Positions 1 to 12,420 of a stretch of 64,000 bases of DNA are shown piece after piece (the stretch's first letter is position 1; each line of letters starts with the position of its first letter). Source of the stretch: Anastatus disparis (taxonomy: Eukaryota > Arthropoda > Insecta > Hymenoptera > Eupelmidae); contig JAFFSR010000394.1 in assembly GCA_017163975.1 (NCBI GenBank), forward strand, positions 1,304,501-1,368,500, read 5' to 3'. The translations under genes were made by a program, and so were the position numbers. Under the pieces are notes generated by a model that had not been told where the DNA came from, made no database searches, and saw nothing but the letters and a program-made list of their open reading frames with translations.

Positions 1-32
<32 letters not shown>

Positions 33-92
33 TCCCTATCTCCCTTTCGTTCTTTCTCTCTCTCTCTCTTTCTTTATATATATATATATATA
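1..92. repeat. (TC)n and (TA)n microsatellites
   Basis: A run of TC dinucleotides opens the window and is followed by TCTT-rich sequence and a short TA run. It is simple sequence with no coding potential. Confidence 0.95.
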
Positions 93-953
93 TGTGTGTA
101 GGAACTTTACTGTCTATCTAATTTAATGTTAAGTTTATGTTATACTTTCTTTTGCCTTCTACCCTCCTGATACTTTTTTATTATTTTAATATCATTAATT
201 TACGATAGTTATTGGTTTTTATAAATTCAAATTTATTTTAAATGCAACAAGTTTATTACACGTAATGTTTTGAATCTTGATCGTTCTTATTTGCATATGA
301 GTATGCAAATTAAGTTTATGTATATATTGTAACTTTTTTCCCTTTCGGGAGGGGGAAATACGTGTAACTCCTGTTGCCAGACGCTTCAGTGAGTTACCAG
401 GGTAAGATCGGCAGGAGTTGGAGGGATCAGACGGTGGAAAATGAAGGATAGTAACCAAGTTTAACACGTTTGGTTATGCTAGGGAGTACCTTGGCTTTAT
501 TGCACTAGTTAAACTTATTTACAACGACGATTACAATAATTAAATAATAATAATATATCAATCAAAACTAAACCTACTTTGTTATATAATACTAATAAAC
601 TAACCTAACCTTAAATAAGAATGTAATTTACAAAAGTAATTAGTTCTTTATTTATTTTGGCCACTTGACGGCTATTTAATTAAACCAATTAATAAATGAA
701 TCTTTAAGTGAAACCAAACAATAGTTGACTTTTGGCCTGGACGGTCTAATTTGTACCGGCAGCTTTAACCTGCAACAATGTGCAAACAAAAGAAATAAAA
801 GATCAGTAACTGAATAATTATAATATAAATAGGCAACGACACCTAATATCGCTATAATTAATGCTATGGTAAAGATGGGTAGCCGGCTTCCTTGATTATC
901 TAAATTACTAATCTCTGTAGGCGTGCGGAGCCCTTAAGTGATGTAAAGACAAT

Positions 954-1179
954 GGGTGGCCGACACCCTTAACTTATTCTAATATCTTAATAACCACGCG
1001 GCTTTCGGACGGAGTCCTTTAAACTAATATGAAACAAGTAATGGATGGACGACACCCTTAATATATTCTGTAAATCACGTAGTGACGAACGCGACAGCTG
1101 TGGGTGGACAAGACCCTCAATTAAGCCCGTTGCGGTATGTGAGATAGGATATAATATTTTGGGTGGACGTCACCCTTAA
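954..1179 (+). repeat. Four copies of a 19-bp self-complementary motif
   Basis: The motif, close to GGGTGGACGACACCCTTAA, occurs at 954-972, 1043-1061, 1102-1120 and 1161-1179. Each copy can fold back through GGGTG pairing with CACCC, although two copies have a mismatch in the stem. Spacings are 89, 59 and 59 bp. Function is unknown; a regulatory or recombination role is conceivable. Confidence 0.7.
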
Positions 1180-1254
1180 ATTCAGCGGCGCAAGTTCGGC
1201 ATTGCGGCGACGGCAAAAGGTTGCGAGTGCGCTCTAGGCAGATAGATTAACGCC

Positions 1255-1425
1255 AGCGTGTTCACTCGACGTATCTCTAATACTGCCAGCATAAGCACTA
1301 GAGTGTAGACCAGCGCGCTCACTCGGTCTACCCTCATGTGCAAGAGAGAAAAGCTAGTCCTTCTACAGCGAAAGGCAACCAGCTACTACTTGTCTCACTC
1401 TCTCTTAGCCTAGCGTGCTCACTCA
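1255..1425 (+). repeat. Three copies of an AGCGYGYTCACTC motif
   Basis: Near-identical 14-mers lie at 1255-1268, 1312-1325 and 1412-1425 within CT-rich sequence. They are seen directly, and their role is unknown. Confidence 0.6.
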
Positions 1426-1627
1426 GGTAAAGAGAGAGGGTAGACCGTAGTCTACACTGCTCTGCTCTGGTTAGCTTCTCGGCCTATTATATACTCTGGC
1501 CTCATTTTTCCCGTTGCGTATAACGACTATCGGGGTTGCCACCTGGCGGCTGAGCTCAGAACTATTGTTCTATAGTAGCTTGGTCGTCAGGCGGGAAATT
1601 TGAATGCGCGAGTATGTATACTTGGCG

Positions 1628-1629
<2 letters not shown>

Positions 1630-1691
<62 letters not shown>
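1630..1691. repeat. (TA)n microsatellite flanking a foldback arm
   Basis: An uninterrupted TA run of about 30 units directly abuts the GGGACGTTTCACG terminus at 1692. Confidence 0.95.
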
Positions 1692-1693
<2 letters not shown>

Positions 1694-2345
1694 GACGTTT
1701 CACGTCAACTCACCTAACAAAAAAATAGAATTCATCGAAAATCTGTGAAAATGTTCTATTTGATACCCAGAATATACAGAAAAAATTTTAGAGGTCCAGG
1801 TCAAAGGGGTCAGGATTTAAACGTGATGGAATTTTTCGAATTTTTCAAATTTTTTGCTAAATAAATATTTTAATGAATTTTTTCCTCAAAAACTATCAAT
1901 TTTCGTTAAAACTTAATAGAATACTTTTTCTTGGAAATTAGATGTGGAATTCACCTGAATTTTTGCAAATTATAATATACTGATTTTTATGCTTACTTGA
2001 TCGATTTCAACATACTATTTAGTATATCTAAAAATCGAGCAGGTTAAATTGGCTCTTTAAAGTCTTATTTTTTTCGTTTTTTTATGAAGAAAAAATATAC
2101 GAAGCCTCCAGTCGGCAGCCTTCTGAAAGTTACTTAATTATGCAAAAAAGTCTGAATAAATCGTTATTTTGGATCAATGATGAGATTCGTGATTTTTTTT
2201 CTGAAAAAGTATTGATTTTTGGGACAAATGTATGAAGATGTTTTTTATTGGAAATTGTATGTAAAATGTATGTAAATTTTTGTAAACCATTATTTGCTAA
2301 ACATTACAAATTATAAATGAAATTTTGAAATTTTAAAATTTATTT
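1692..2345 (+). mobile_element. Single arm of a GGGACGTTTCACG foldback element
   Basis: This sequence matches, with few differences, the left arm of the complete palindrome at 39614-40914, from the terminal GGGACGTTTCACGTCAACTC to about 2345. The second arm is absent: downstream sequence diverges into A-rich DNA. It is therefore a half element, either truncated or overwritten by later events. No ORF of its own is visible. Confidence 0.8.
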
Positions 2346-2726
2346 TTTAAAAAAAATAAATTTAAAAAAAACGTCTTAAATTTGTAATATAAATCTTAAT
2401 TTTTAACGTTTATTGTGAAAATGAGATTTAGAAATTAGAAATATCGAATTTAATGCTGATGTTTCCAACTTTACTGTAGAATATGATTCTCAAAACTGTA
2501 GTTCGAATCTTTTCTACGAAGCAAAAGTGTCAAATTATTAATTTTACTGTGCGAACTTAAAAATATTTTTAAATCTTTGGGGTGGAAATTATGCTTTTTA
2601 TAATCGTGGACTCAACTCGTCGACAGCTCTTAAAGTCCGTCTGTGTATTGTGTATAATTTTTCAGTAGTAAAAAACTGTTAAACATTAATTTACAAGCAC
2701 CGGTCATCCCTGAGCGTGATGTGCCG

Positions 2727-2866
2727 ATGGATGTACCAGTAGTGATTCATGTAGCACCACTGGTGAACTATATTAACTTGGGACAGCCCAACATATTTGA
2801 AAATTATTGGGTTGCTCTTAATAATGATGCAAATATCATGGAGCATCAAGTTGATGAAGTAGATGG

Positions 2867-2902
<36 letters not shown>

Positions 2903-3257
2903 GCAACAACAACAGCAACAACAACAACAGCAACAACAACAACCTCAGTGGCACCACATTGTTAATAACGAAAATGAAGATACACAATCAGTAGATTCTG
3001 GGTACTGGTCTAACGCCGAAACTGTCGAGAATCGCAGAGAAGATCCTGATTTCATTCCTCCGCAAAACATCGCAGAGGAAGAAGAAGAGCCAGATGAGGA
3101 GATAGAAGCTGAAAATCTCATCGAGCTCTATAGACAAAACCGAGTCGAAGAGTCTCGTCAGCAGCATTTGTTCGATATAGTGAGAATTTACTTTAGGAAA
3201 AAAATGCAAAAATTAAGGAGAAAATCCGCCCGATTCATGCGATGGATACAACATTGA
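2727..3257 (+). CDS. Polyglutamine acidic protein, hypothetical
   Basis: The ATG at 2727 opens 176 codons. The product has a hydrophobic N-terminus, then 25 consecutive Gln (2868-2942, mostly CAA with some CAG), a Ser/Asn/Glu-rich acidic middle with an EEEEE run, and a basic C-terminus rich in Arg and Lys. GC content is clearly higher than in the flanks, which argues for real coding history. The frame also stays open upstream to about 2661, where TTTTTCAG forms a plausible splice acceptor, so this could be a last exon rather than a complete gene. It ends in TGA at 3255-3257, but the same frame continues into a Cys-rich tail. I do not recognise the family, and no function is assigned. Confidence 0.5.
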
Positions 3258-3263
3258 TTGTGA

Positions 3264-3480
3264 AAAATAAAAGCAAGAAGGCGGGAACAAGAGCGGATAA
3301 TACCGTCGAGGCATCGTCGCCCTAACCCTACAGCTGACAGGCCGCGACGACACCAAGATATATGCTGGGGATGTTCAAAGCAGTTTTACAGAGAAGGTAT
3401 TAGACGATGGAAAAGATGTGAAGCATGCAATCTTTGGTTATGTCCTGAGTGCGTTGGGCGTAATACATTGCCAGAATGAA
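3264..3480 (+). other. In-frame Cys-rich tail beyond two TGA codons
   Basis: The frame of the preceding ORF is broken by TGA-TTG-TGA (3255-3263) and is then open to a TGA at 3478-3480. The 71-residue extension is Arg-rich and then carries six cysteines spaced C-x2-C-x14-C-x2-C-x4-C-x2-C, a small zinc-binding pattern loosely like RING/PHD fingers or the Cys-rich tails of some transposases. An AATAAA at 3519-3524 follows closely, as expected for a transcript ending after this tail. Possibilities are stop-codon readthrough, a small intron that removes the stops, or a nonsense-damaged gene. The zinc pattern is seen; the expression mechanism is inference. Confidence 0.5.
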
Positions 3481-3833
3481 GATCTATTTTTATAATTATT
3501 CTATGAGTGTTTTCAAAAAATAAAAGTTTTCAAAGTATTCATGTATATGTGTGTGTGTTAACATTTAAATATGAAATACATCATATAAATCTTCTTTCCG
3601 TGTGCGTTAACAATAAAATGCGTGTGTATGTGTGTTTATGCGTAAAAATATAATAAATAAAAGTTAAAAATTTTAAAATATTGTTTATTTATTTACATTC
3701 AAGGGTACTACGGACCATAAACAAACTACATGCACCATCTGCTTCGAGGTTAATGATCTATGGATCAGTAATCTTTGAGTCGGTGGGGGGGGGGGCTTGT
3801 TTTGATGGCCCGTGGTGCCCCTATAACTACTTC
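3481..3833. other. Non-coding, AT-rich with a G run
   Basis: No gene is seen. GT-rich patches (3541-3640) and a run of about a dozen G at 3785-3796 are the only structure. Confidence 0.6.
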
Positions 3834-4194
3834 TATAAGATGAGTATAAGATTTATATAAGCAGATTATTTCCAAACAAATTAAAATTGAGCATAGTTTT
3901 CGAAACAGCACAACCACAAACAAATAATTATGATTGCAACCTTTTTGCAATTGATTTTGCTGTTACAATAATTTATAATTCATGTCCATGTTGTTAATGA
4001 TATGATATTTTTCAAATGCTATTACAGTTATTAGGAATTTTCGAAATGCAACAAATAAGAATGTTTTCACTTTTACATAATTATAATAATAATACAAATA
4101 TTAATTACGATAATTCATCGGACATGATAAAAAGAATGATGAAATGAAATTTTGTCATGAACCATGTTTTAATAAAATACCAATAAATTTAAAT
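3834..4194 (+). pseudogene. Helitron-associated Ulp1-like protease relic
   Basis: Translation of the plus strand matches the C-terminal half of the protease ORF at 18887-19440, including the catalytic Gln and Cys context (QTNNYDC) near 3915-3937. The nucleotide match ends abruptly at ATCG (4195-4198), where a CACGGTGCT terminus begins. The next part of the same Helitron resumes at 30960. This fragment is thus the left flank of a very large insertion. Confidence 0.7.
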
Positions 4195-4198
4195 ATCG

Positions 4199-4736
4199 CA
4201 CGGTGCTCATGAGAAAGTTTAAGTACAAATTAAATGTAACTCCAAAATTTCATCTGCGAATGATTTCTAGGCCCATTACATAATTTAGACATTATTTTTA
4301 AAATCTTTTTACACGACCGATTTGGAGAAAAATAGGTAAGAATGAGAAAAAAATTCAAAACCAAACAATTTTATTTTATTTATAAAAAAATGCTCAAAAG
4401 TGTTTTTAACGTAGGTATGATAGTAAAAATATAATAAAATTGAAGAATATCTGCCTTATGTTATGGAGCTATTAAGCTCAAATATTGAAATTAATGTCGA
4501 AAAATAGTTCTACAGCTATTTACGTATAGATACATAGTATTCAAAGAATGTAAATATTTATATCTATGACATTTGTTAATATACACTTTGAGTAGTAATT
4601 TGAAACTTGCACAACTAATAAGGAGAGGTCTACACACCTCTAGGAAACAGATTTCGCTGATACTACATGTTATGATTCTTTGATGGCAAGAATGAATCCA
4701 TGTTGTTTCTTCTCCTTTAATAAGCCCAGAAACAAA
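4199..4736 (-). repeat. Left TIR, outer part
   Basis: The reverse complement of this segment aligns with 30472-30955 with moderate divergence; shared landmarks include CATAACATAAGG-like and ATAAAATTGTTTGGTTTTGAA stretches. It is the outer half of the long inverted repeat of the putative giant element. Confidence 0.65.
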
Positions 4737-5004
4737 GATTAGGTTATTTTTCCGAAAATTTAATAACAAGAAATGCTCATAAAAGCTTAAATTACCAAAA
4801 AACTATGACTCTTACAAAAAAGTGCATGGAAAATAAAAAACTACTAGTTGAACACTTTACTTTAAAGCTTATCGTGTTAGAAAAGTATTTGTGGTTCAGA
4901 AGTTATGCTAAATTAAATATTACTACATATTTTCTTAAGATTTTTAGCGTGTGACACATGATAAATTTTCACACTATTCAATTAGCATATTTTGATCACC
5001 TCTT
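4737..5004. other. Non-coding AT-rich spacer
   Basis: No ORF or recognised repeat is seen. This spacer is absent between the corresponding parts of the right TIR, so it arrived with, or was deleted opposite, the insertions here. Confidence 0.5.
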
Positions 5005-6292
5005 ACAGAACATGGAATATTTATGGAAGCTTCCTGAAATATTTGCACGGAAGATTTGAAAAATTTTAGGAATTATCCACGGAACATTCCTGTAATATTC
5101 GTATGTCCTTGATTCTTCTTACATTAGAATATTCTATGAAATATTGTTGGAAAATTCCAAGAATATTCCTTTAAAAGATTGGGGTCATTTCAGATCTTTC
5201 ATTGAAACATTTTAGGAATCTTGCAGGAATATTTTATGAAATGTTCCGTTGAAACATTCATGGAAGATTTCCGCAATATTAAAACGGAAGATTTGAAACA
5301 TTTCATAAACCTTTCATGGAATATGCATGGAAGGTTTTAGAAATCTATTATAATTTGATTTTAGAAGTCTGTGGAATATACATGGAAGAATCGTAGAATA
5401 TTAGTACGAAAGATTTGGAATATTTCAGAAATCTTGCATAAAATATTCCTCTAATATTCGTATGTCCGTGATTTCTTTTACATTGGAATATTCCATGGAA
5501 TATTCTTAAAAGATTTCAAGAATATTTCAATGTAAGGTTTGGGTAATCTCTTATCTTTCATGAAATGTTCCTTTTCGATGACAGAATTTCAGATTTACTC
5601 AGAAATATTTCTAAAATATTTCATGAAAGGTTTTAAAAGACTGTGAGGGGATAATATAAATATTATATAATAACACATTATACTCATGCATCAATACATA
5701 TACACATACATAAACATTGACATTTAGTTATGAAATCGCATTTACATATTCGCTTCTACTGTACACAACAAAGCACCAACCCTTTCGATTATACAGTAAG
5801 TAAGGTATCGTCCAATCACTTGGAGAGAAAACTCTCATTTATCGAACATCCCTCTATTGGCGTTACTTGAAATCTCCCGTAACATTTCGCGCAACCTTCC
5901 AGCGAAAACTTCATGGAAACCTACTAGAATCTTTTATACAATATTCTACTGGAAGATCACTTAAATCTTTCGATAAAATATTTCGTGGAATATTGCTGGA
6001 AGATTTATGTAATATTCGGCCTTACGATTTTGAAGTTTTTCGGAATCTTTCAGCGAAATGTTTATGGAACCTTCCTGGAATCTTCCGTGAATATTTAATG
6101 TAATATTTCAAAAAAGTTTCTGAACATTTCTTTGAAATATTACATAAATATTCCTGGAAGCTTTCAATGGAAGATGTCAGTGGAATATTTTGAAATATTC
6201 CGTGGAGATTTCCTAAAATGCATGGAAGGTTCCATTGAAATATTCCAGTGAAAGATTTCGAAATATTTCAGTGAAATCTTCCATGCTATGTT
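5005..6292 (-). mobile_element. GGAATATTTC-rich repeat element, short copy
   Basis: This is the reverse-oriented relative of 13816-15778. It shares a non-repetitive core (about 5644-5870 versus 14880-15112) and the terminus that reads ACATAGCATGGAAGA on the minus strand. The arms are crowded with short GGAATATT/TTTCATGGAAGATT words. It carries only about one copy of the 151-bp unit found five times in the longer relative. The ORF-like stretch at 5867-6103 is repeat sequence and not a gene. Confidence 0.7.
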
Positions 6293-6473
6293 AGCTATAA
6301 CTTTTGAACTAGGCAAGACTTTCTCATGCAATAAAGCTTAAATCAAAGTATCAAACTTATACTCTCATTTATCTTTTTTATATTTTTCTGTTAGCGTTTT
6401 AGTTTTTTAGCTAACCAAGTTTTTATAAGCGCTTCTTTTTACTATATTTTCGAAAAATGGCTTCATCTTATCA

Positions 6474-7012
6474 AGGAAGGTACCCGAAGTGTCCGGCGCC
6501 GATTTCGTTCAAACTTTAATATGTTGTAGAACATCGAAAAATAAGAGCCACGTGTTTTTATTTATTTTTGTTTACCTGCAAAAAAACATATTTAGGGGGT
6601 GAAAACCACCCTTATAGTTCACCCCAAAATACCGTCTTTTCTAAATATCTCGGCTTAAACTCTATATTTTTTTATAAAACGAAATGAAAATTATTTCTCG
6701 TGCAAAGCACAAGCAATCTATAATGATTTGAGAAGTTATGATTGCATCCCTTTATCTTTAGGGGATGAAACCCCCTTTTTTCGTCATGATTATATAATAA
6801 AACATTATAAAATCACTTTAAAAAAAGAAAAAAAATTCTTCAAAACAAAAAATTAAAAAGTTGACGTTTTTTCGCATTTTTATGAATTTCACCCTTAAGA
6901 GGGGTAAACCACCCCTTAGAAAAAATCAAGAAATACAAGTTTCAAGTGGTCTCATTCCGTAAATACTCGTGTACAGGAGTTTTTTAGGTCGCTGATTACA
7001 AATCCGTTATCA
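6474..7012 (+). repeat. Left TIR, inner part
   Basis: It begins AAGGAAGGTACCCGAAGTGT and matches the reverse complement of 29929-30471 at roughly 90% by eye to the GATTACAAATCCGTTATCA end. The high similarity compared with the outer part suggests gene conversion or differing constraint. No ORF is present. Confidence 0.8.
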
Positions 7013-7261
7013 CATTTTGCAAATTTGGAAACAAATATCTTAAATCCGATATAAAATATTTTTTAAGAAAACTAAAAATATATGTTATGTACAAGACTAC
7101 AGCTAAATTTAACAGCATTATAAAATCAGAAAAAGACGCGTTTGAAAAATCATTTTAAATGTTGTTTAAAAAATAAATTATTTGAATTGTAATCGTTGTT
7201 ACGTTGGTGAGATACGCAGATTTGTAGAAAAGCGTATACATGAGCACAAGAAAGCATGTAA

Positions 7262-7612
7262 TAGATATGGGTAAATCTTTCATAATGTTAAAATTTTACC
7301 TGCAACAAATTAAAAAAAAAAAATACAGGCACACGTGTAAAACTAATTTTCTCTGAATGTTGACGTATTATAATGAAAGAAAAAAATCGTGTTACTCACT
7401 TTTAAGGGTAGTCTTTTTAACAAACATCAAAAGACAGATTTTCGAGTAAATTTTTCATAGTGTTAAAATTTACTTTCAATAAATTAAAAAAAATTGAAGA
7501 CACATGTATCAAATTAATTTTTTTTAAATGTTGATATATTAAAATGATAATAAAAGAAAAAATCGCATTACTCACTTTTGAAGATAGCTTTTTTTAATAT
7601 AAGACATTTAAA
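7262..7612 (+). repeat. Imperfect 175-bp tandem duplication
   Basis: A block beginning near AAATCTTTCATAATGTTAAA (7273) recurs about 175 bp later (7448) with point differences, each copy ending in a TTACTCACTTTT motif. Seen directly. Confidence 0.65.
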
Positions 7613-10088
7613 TATATTCATTATTATCACACCCAGGTATAATATTTTACCTATCTCAGATCAGTTTTTTAAGTATTTTGGGCTATAATAGATCATTTTC
7701 CATTGAGCTTTTTCATTTTTACATGTTTAATATGTTACAGAAAATATTTAAATACGCAATTTACATTAATAATTACAAAATTTTTTGTAATAAATAAAAT
7801 ATGCCAGAAATGGCAATTTTTTTGGAAAATTCATTTTTGGCGATTCGGGTATTAAAATTGAGTGATATTAGTTACCCAATGGCTTTTGGGATTCCTGATT
7901 ACAAATCATAAGTGAGTGGAATATCAATTTATTTTTGCTAAAATTGTCAATCTTAGGGTATGAAATTTGACATAGATTTGTGTAGTTTATGTTTTCGAAT
8001 AAAAATACTTATATTCCTTTTAACCAAATATTTTAGTTTATTTAATAAACATTAAATCTAAAAATTTTAAATTTAAAATCTAGAAATTTCAGTGATGATT
8101 CAACTCAACGTTCTAGGTGTAAGCTATTAAATACATACTAAAACTGAGCTTTTTAAAGTTTAAACTCTTTAGAATTAAAACATTGATAGAAACTAGGTAA
8201 TCGATGTAAATTTGGAAAATTTAATAGCCGGGAAAAATTCAATGATTTCCAGAATACTCGAAATAATACTTCAAAAGCAACTTAAAGATTACATTGAGTA
8301 TTATAAAATAGTAAATTACAAAGTTCACAACAGAGAAAAGATGAATCAAAGCTTAGGTTTTCATATTAGTGGATAAAAACCTATTTTCAAAAGTGAGTCA
8401 CGTTTTTTAAGTATAATTTCAAACGAACAAAGAACTTTATCTACACTAGGCACACGTTCCTAATAAAAAATTTCTCTTTGTGATTCTAAATATTACCTTT
8501 TGATGTAGTTTAAAATGTCACCGCTGAATAGTCTTTTTTACAGCATCGTATTTTCCAGAAAAAAGTAAAATATATAAATTTTTGGTAACATTTTAATAAC
8601 CTTTCAGAAAGTACTTTTGTTAACAGGCACACACCCATGCTCTTGATTTTCCAAAAGTATGTGTATAGATAAAGCTTTGGTGTGAATTTCAAATAAAAAA
8701 AGCAGTAGTCATTTTTTTTATAGCGGTAATTTATCATTTTACATGGCCTGGTAACATTTAAATTTCAAAAAAAACCCCTTTTCCCCATCCGCCATAAAAT
8801 GACACGTCTAATTATCATTAAAAATATAACAAAATTAGTTTCTAATAACTCAATAAATCAGTGAACATTTGCTAACAAGATGTGCTATCTCATATTTAGG
8901 AGAAATGACGCAGTAACATGATTTTTAAAAGTATGAAAGAATTACCCATATAATGAAAAATACTCTACAGCTATTTATTGTAAAACTTATAATCATATTT
9001 TAGATTTCAAAAAATTTAAAATTTTAGATAGAGAAACCGATGATGACAAAAAAATGATTGATGAAATGCTGTATATAGCAAATAATAATAATAGTTTCAA
9101 TAAAATTACAAATACAAACAGTTAAAAAATTGTTACAAGTTTACTTTGAAATTATTACAAGAAAATTTTTCAACGGTTTGATATCCAAATTTTAAATTCT
9201 GAATATCCATCAAATATTCAATCTACAATATAGGTTGAGCTAATTTGTTTTTTTTCTCTCCCATTTTATTAACTCGAAGCCTAATCACATGAGTAAATAC
9301 AAATAGTCGTAACGATGTTTCACAAAAACGTGTAAGATTCAAAATTTTTAGTGGCAAGTCTCACATTTTATTCACGCATTATTTGACGTAAGAAAATTAA
9401 TTTGTATTTTTTACCGAATTAACAATTTTGTAGTTAACGAGTTTATGATTTCCTGTATTAAAATTTATGAATCGAATTTCATTAAATTCTAACTTTAAGT
9501 TGAATGGTATCCAATAACTTAATATTAAAAACCAAGAAGCTTTAACAAATGAATAAATGAATTAATGTAAACGGATTATAATTTTTATGTTCAGTTATTA
9601 TTTTTCGAAATGTAGGAAAGTAAAGTTCTTTTAATTCATTATTTACCACAAAATCAAAAGTCACGTCAAATATTTTGGAAAAATAAGTTTTATCTGTGTG
9701 ATAAATAAGATATGTAATGTAAATATACTTTTGGAGTTTTGGCGTCAAGTACGGAACGATAGCAGTATCTTTTCATTGATAAAACATATGACTACAAGCC
9801 AATCATTCATACTGAATTTGATGCTACAGCCAGTCTAATGTAAGTGATGGCAGTGTCAACATTTAATGATCGTTAAACATATAAAACAGATAAATAATAT
9901 ATTATTACTTATAAATATAAAAACGTTTTGAAGTTCTTCACAGACATTCTTGAGACTTAATTTTTACAAAAACTTAAACCTAAACAGAATTTTAATGTTG
10001 AAATTATAAACGTACGTGAGTAAAATTTTGAAAAGCTGCTTTCTAAAACCACTAAAAATTTATAGTTATTAAATATTATTGTATCACA
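7613..10088. other. 2.5 kb without recognisable gene
   Basis: The sequence is AT-rich with only short random ORFs and no codon-like pattern or protein motif that I recognise. It lies inside the putative giant TIR element, where its lost coding region might once have been. Confidence 0.5.
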
Positions 10089-11220
10089 ATGAAAATCAAT
10101 CCACTAAATGTAATTAATGTTCTACTTGCCTATTTTCAAACTTTAAACATAGAGGAAACTCCTTACAATGTACAAGAAATAGAAATAAAAGATCATTTTC
10201 AAACAATCCTCCTAGATTTAATGGAATCATATAACAATCTTGACATCATACAAGAAGAATTACTACATTTTCAAGAAGAATTCAAAGAGGCTCATGCTCA
10301 TATTGTAGAAGACAAAGAGTTACACACTCTTCCTGAAGATCCTGAAGCACTTACGGATGTGTGCACAATAGACAACAAACCAGTAAGTTTTGGATAAAAA
10401 TGCGGTGGAATATTGGAGGAGCGGAAAAAAAGGAATTTATCTTTGCAATCAGTTCAACAAAAATTCAGAAAAGTTACTTACGATCAAAAATTAAGTCGCT
10501 GGGCCCATCAAATAAATCGAGGTGGCACGTACCGTGAAAAATCGAAAAAATTTGTGATTTTACAATAGAAAATTTTAAAACTGCTATAGAGTCAGAAATG
10601 ATAATACATGACAATGATTTAAGAAAATGGGCTCTACAAGCACACGGTCCAAAAATTAATAGACTCAATAGGAATTGAAAAAAAATATAATTCTGATCAA
10701 CGCGGTTTTCAGTTGGAAATACACTCCAGCCGAATATTGGCTACTGAAGGAGAGAAGAACGTACAATGTCTCGTTCAGTCTATATCGTCTACTACTCACA
10801 GTTATACAGTTCAGCCCACTATTTCAGCCAAGGGTAAATTACTATCACCTTTGTTTATGGTTTTAAATGAGAAAAGTGGAGTTTTTGGGCCAGTAGTTTT
10901 ATCTACTCTCTTCAGGCCTACGAATGTGTATGTCACAGCTTCAAAATCTGGTAAATTAATTTCAGGTAATGTGGCATTCACGGAAATAATTATTTTAACT
11001 CTCTCCGCGTATTTGTATCCAAACTTATGTCAATAGATTATAAAATTTTCGGAACATTTTAAAACGTAGTTAAAGGAAATATACTTTCCTAATATTGGAC
11101 CTAAAAGCCTTTTATTAATTGATTCTTGGAGCGGCCATTGCTAAACAGTTATAGAAGAAGCTACACCACATAATAAAGAAGTACATTATCGAAAAATATC
11201 TATAGGAACCATAATGTTCC
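10089..11220 (+). pseudogene. pogo-like DDE transposase pseudogene
   Basis: A 102-codon N-terminal ORF (10089-10397, Glu-rich) is followed after a frame change by a helix-turn-helix-like region (around 10405-10560; motifs WRSGKK and RWAHQINRGGTYRE), and then by a core ORF (about 10690-11036) containing NSDQRGFQLEIHS and SSTTHSYTVQP. A remnant near 11110-11145 reads LLLIDSWSGHC. NSDQ-GF and LLxDSWSGHC match the first and second Asp blocks of pogo/Tc1-mariner-like DDE_1 transposases from insects, as I know the family. Internal stops, frameshifts and a missing stretch between the HTH and the core make it non-functional. GTAAGT at 10383 could be a fossil splice donor. Confidence 0.75.
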
Positions 11221-11397
11221 ATATTTATATATTTCAAAAATTAAAAATAGACATTTAATTATAAAAATATAAAACATTTAGAAATATATGAAAATTGTGT
11301 TACATTTTCAATACTCTATAATATATATAATATATCTTGTGTTGCTGTTATTACTATCTTAAGATAAAGCAGAACTAAATAATAAACTATATAATTA

Positions 11398-12250
11398 AAA
11401 GACTAGCAAAAAATACCTCGCTCCTAACGTCGCTCGGTTGAATTTTCATATATTATATTATTATGTATAAATTAGCCAATTTTAAAATAAAAGAGAATCG
11501 ACGCAACTTATGAATTGTGATATTGTAGTTTTGTACTAAATTAAATTTTTCTATTTTTATAAGAAAGATTAATTAAAGTTACAATGTGCATAAAAATTGT
11601 TTAAATACAAATTATATCATGATGAATTAAGAATTTGTTCTACTAAATTGCATTTGAATCAATGAAAAAATATAATAGGAATTTTTTCTTTTTAATCACG
11701 TGTTTCAATCACGAACCATGAAATAATCGAAAACAGTATTTGACGTTTACTAGAACTAACAACTGCACGGAGAAAAGAAAGTATTGTTAAAATAGGTTCT
11801 AAATCAAGTATATCTAATTTATGTATTAAGGTACTTAAAAAAAGAGTGACGATATAATTTCAATTAGTACTATAGCTTGAATTTTAGGGACCAATGTTGG
11901 TACTATTATATTATGAAGTAAGAGCATAAATTTGCGATGCTTACTGCCTTTTTTTTGGTATTAAGACTGATCTTTCACCTACTCGATCCAAGGGCAATAT
12001 TTCGCAGAAAATGCAATTATTAACCTCTTTTCGTGCGGCTTTTCCTGTTACTAAAATTAAAAATGATTAAATATAGAATTATTTATAAAATATATAACTC
12101 TTTAAAATTACTAATAATTAATATTTAAATTCGTGATATTCAAGGATTAAAACGATACATGTTTATCTTTCATATTCCGTTTTAAAATAGTTACTTTTGA
12201 GTTTTGAATTAATGATTAAAAATTTAAAATTGATATATATATATTATATG
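11398..12250 (+). repeat. Dispersed repeat F, copy 1
   Basis: It starts near AGACTAGCAAAAAATACCTCG and matches 32279-32347 plus 37796-39142, which is the same repeat split by a LINE. A second partial start of the same repeat (CGCTCCTAACGTCGCTTAG) occurs at 12333-12410. AT-rich and non-coding. Confidence 0.75.
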
Positions 12251-12420
12251 ATTTACATTATATTTATCAACTGTTGAAAATCGTTACACAATTTATTGGG
12301 TTTTACGTTAACAGGTATTAATTATATTGAAGTTTTTCGCTCCTAACGTCGCTTAGTTGAATTTTCTTTTATTATATTGTTATGTATAAATGACTAATTT
12401 TGAGTAAATAAGAATTATTT

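Larger units (their letters stand above)
120..1625. other. Gene-free GC-richer stretch, possibly LTR-derived
   Basis: I find no convincing ORF in these 1.5 kb. Base composition from about 900 on is richer in GC than the surroundings. The segment carries short dispersed motifs and CTCTC-rich runs resembling the interior of the probable solo LTR at 51911-52930. I could not find matching TG/CA ends or a target duplication, so LTR origin is only a guess. Confidence 0.3.

Noticed and set aside
5867..6103. 78-codon ORF in a repeat
   Set aside because: Entirely within the GGAATATTTC-rich repeat element; peptide reflects repeat words.
10383..10390. Functional intron in the pogo-like gene starting at GTAAGT
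   Set aside because: The next coding block begins within about 20 bp in another frame, too short for an intron, so a frameshift is simpler.
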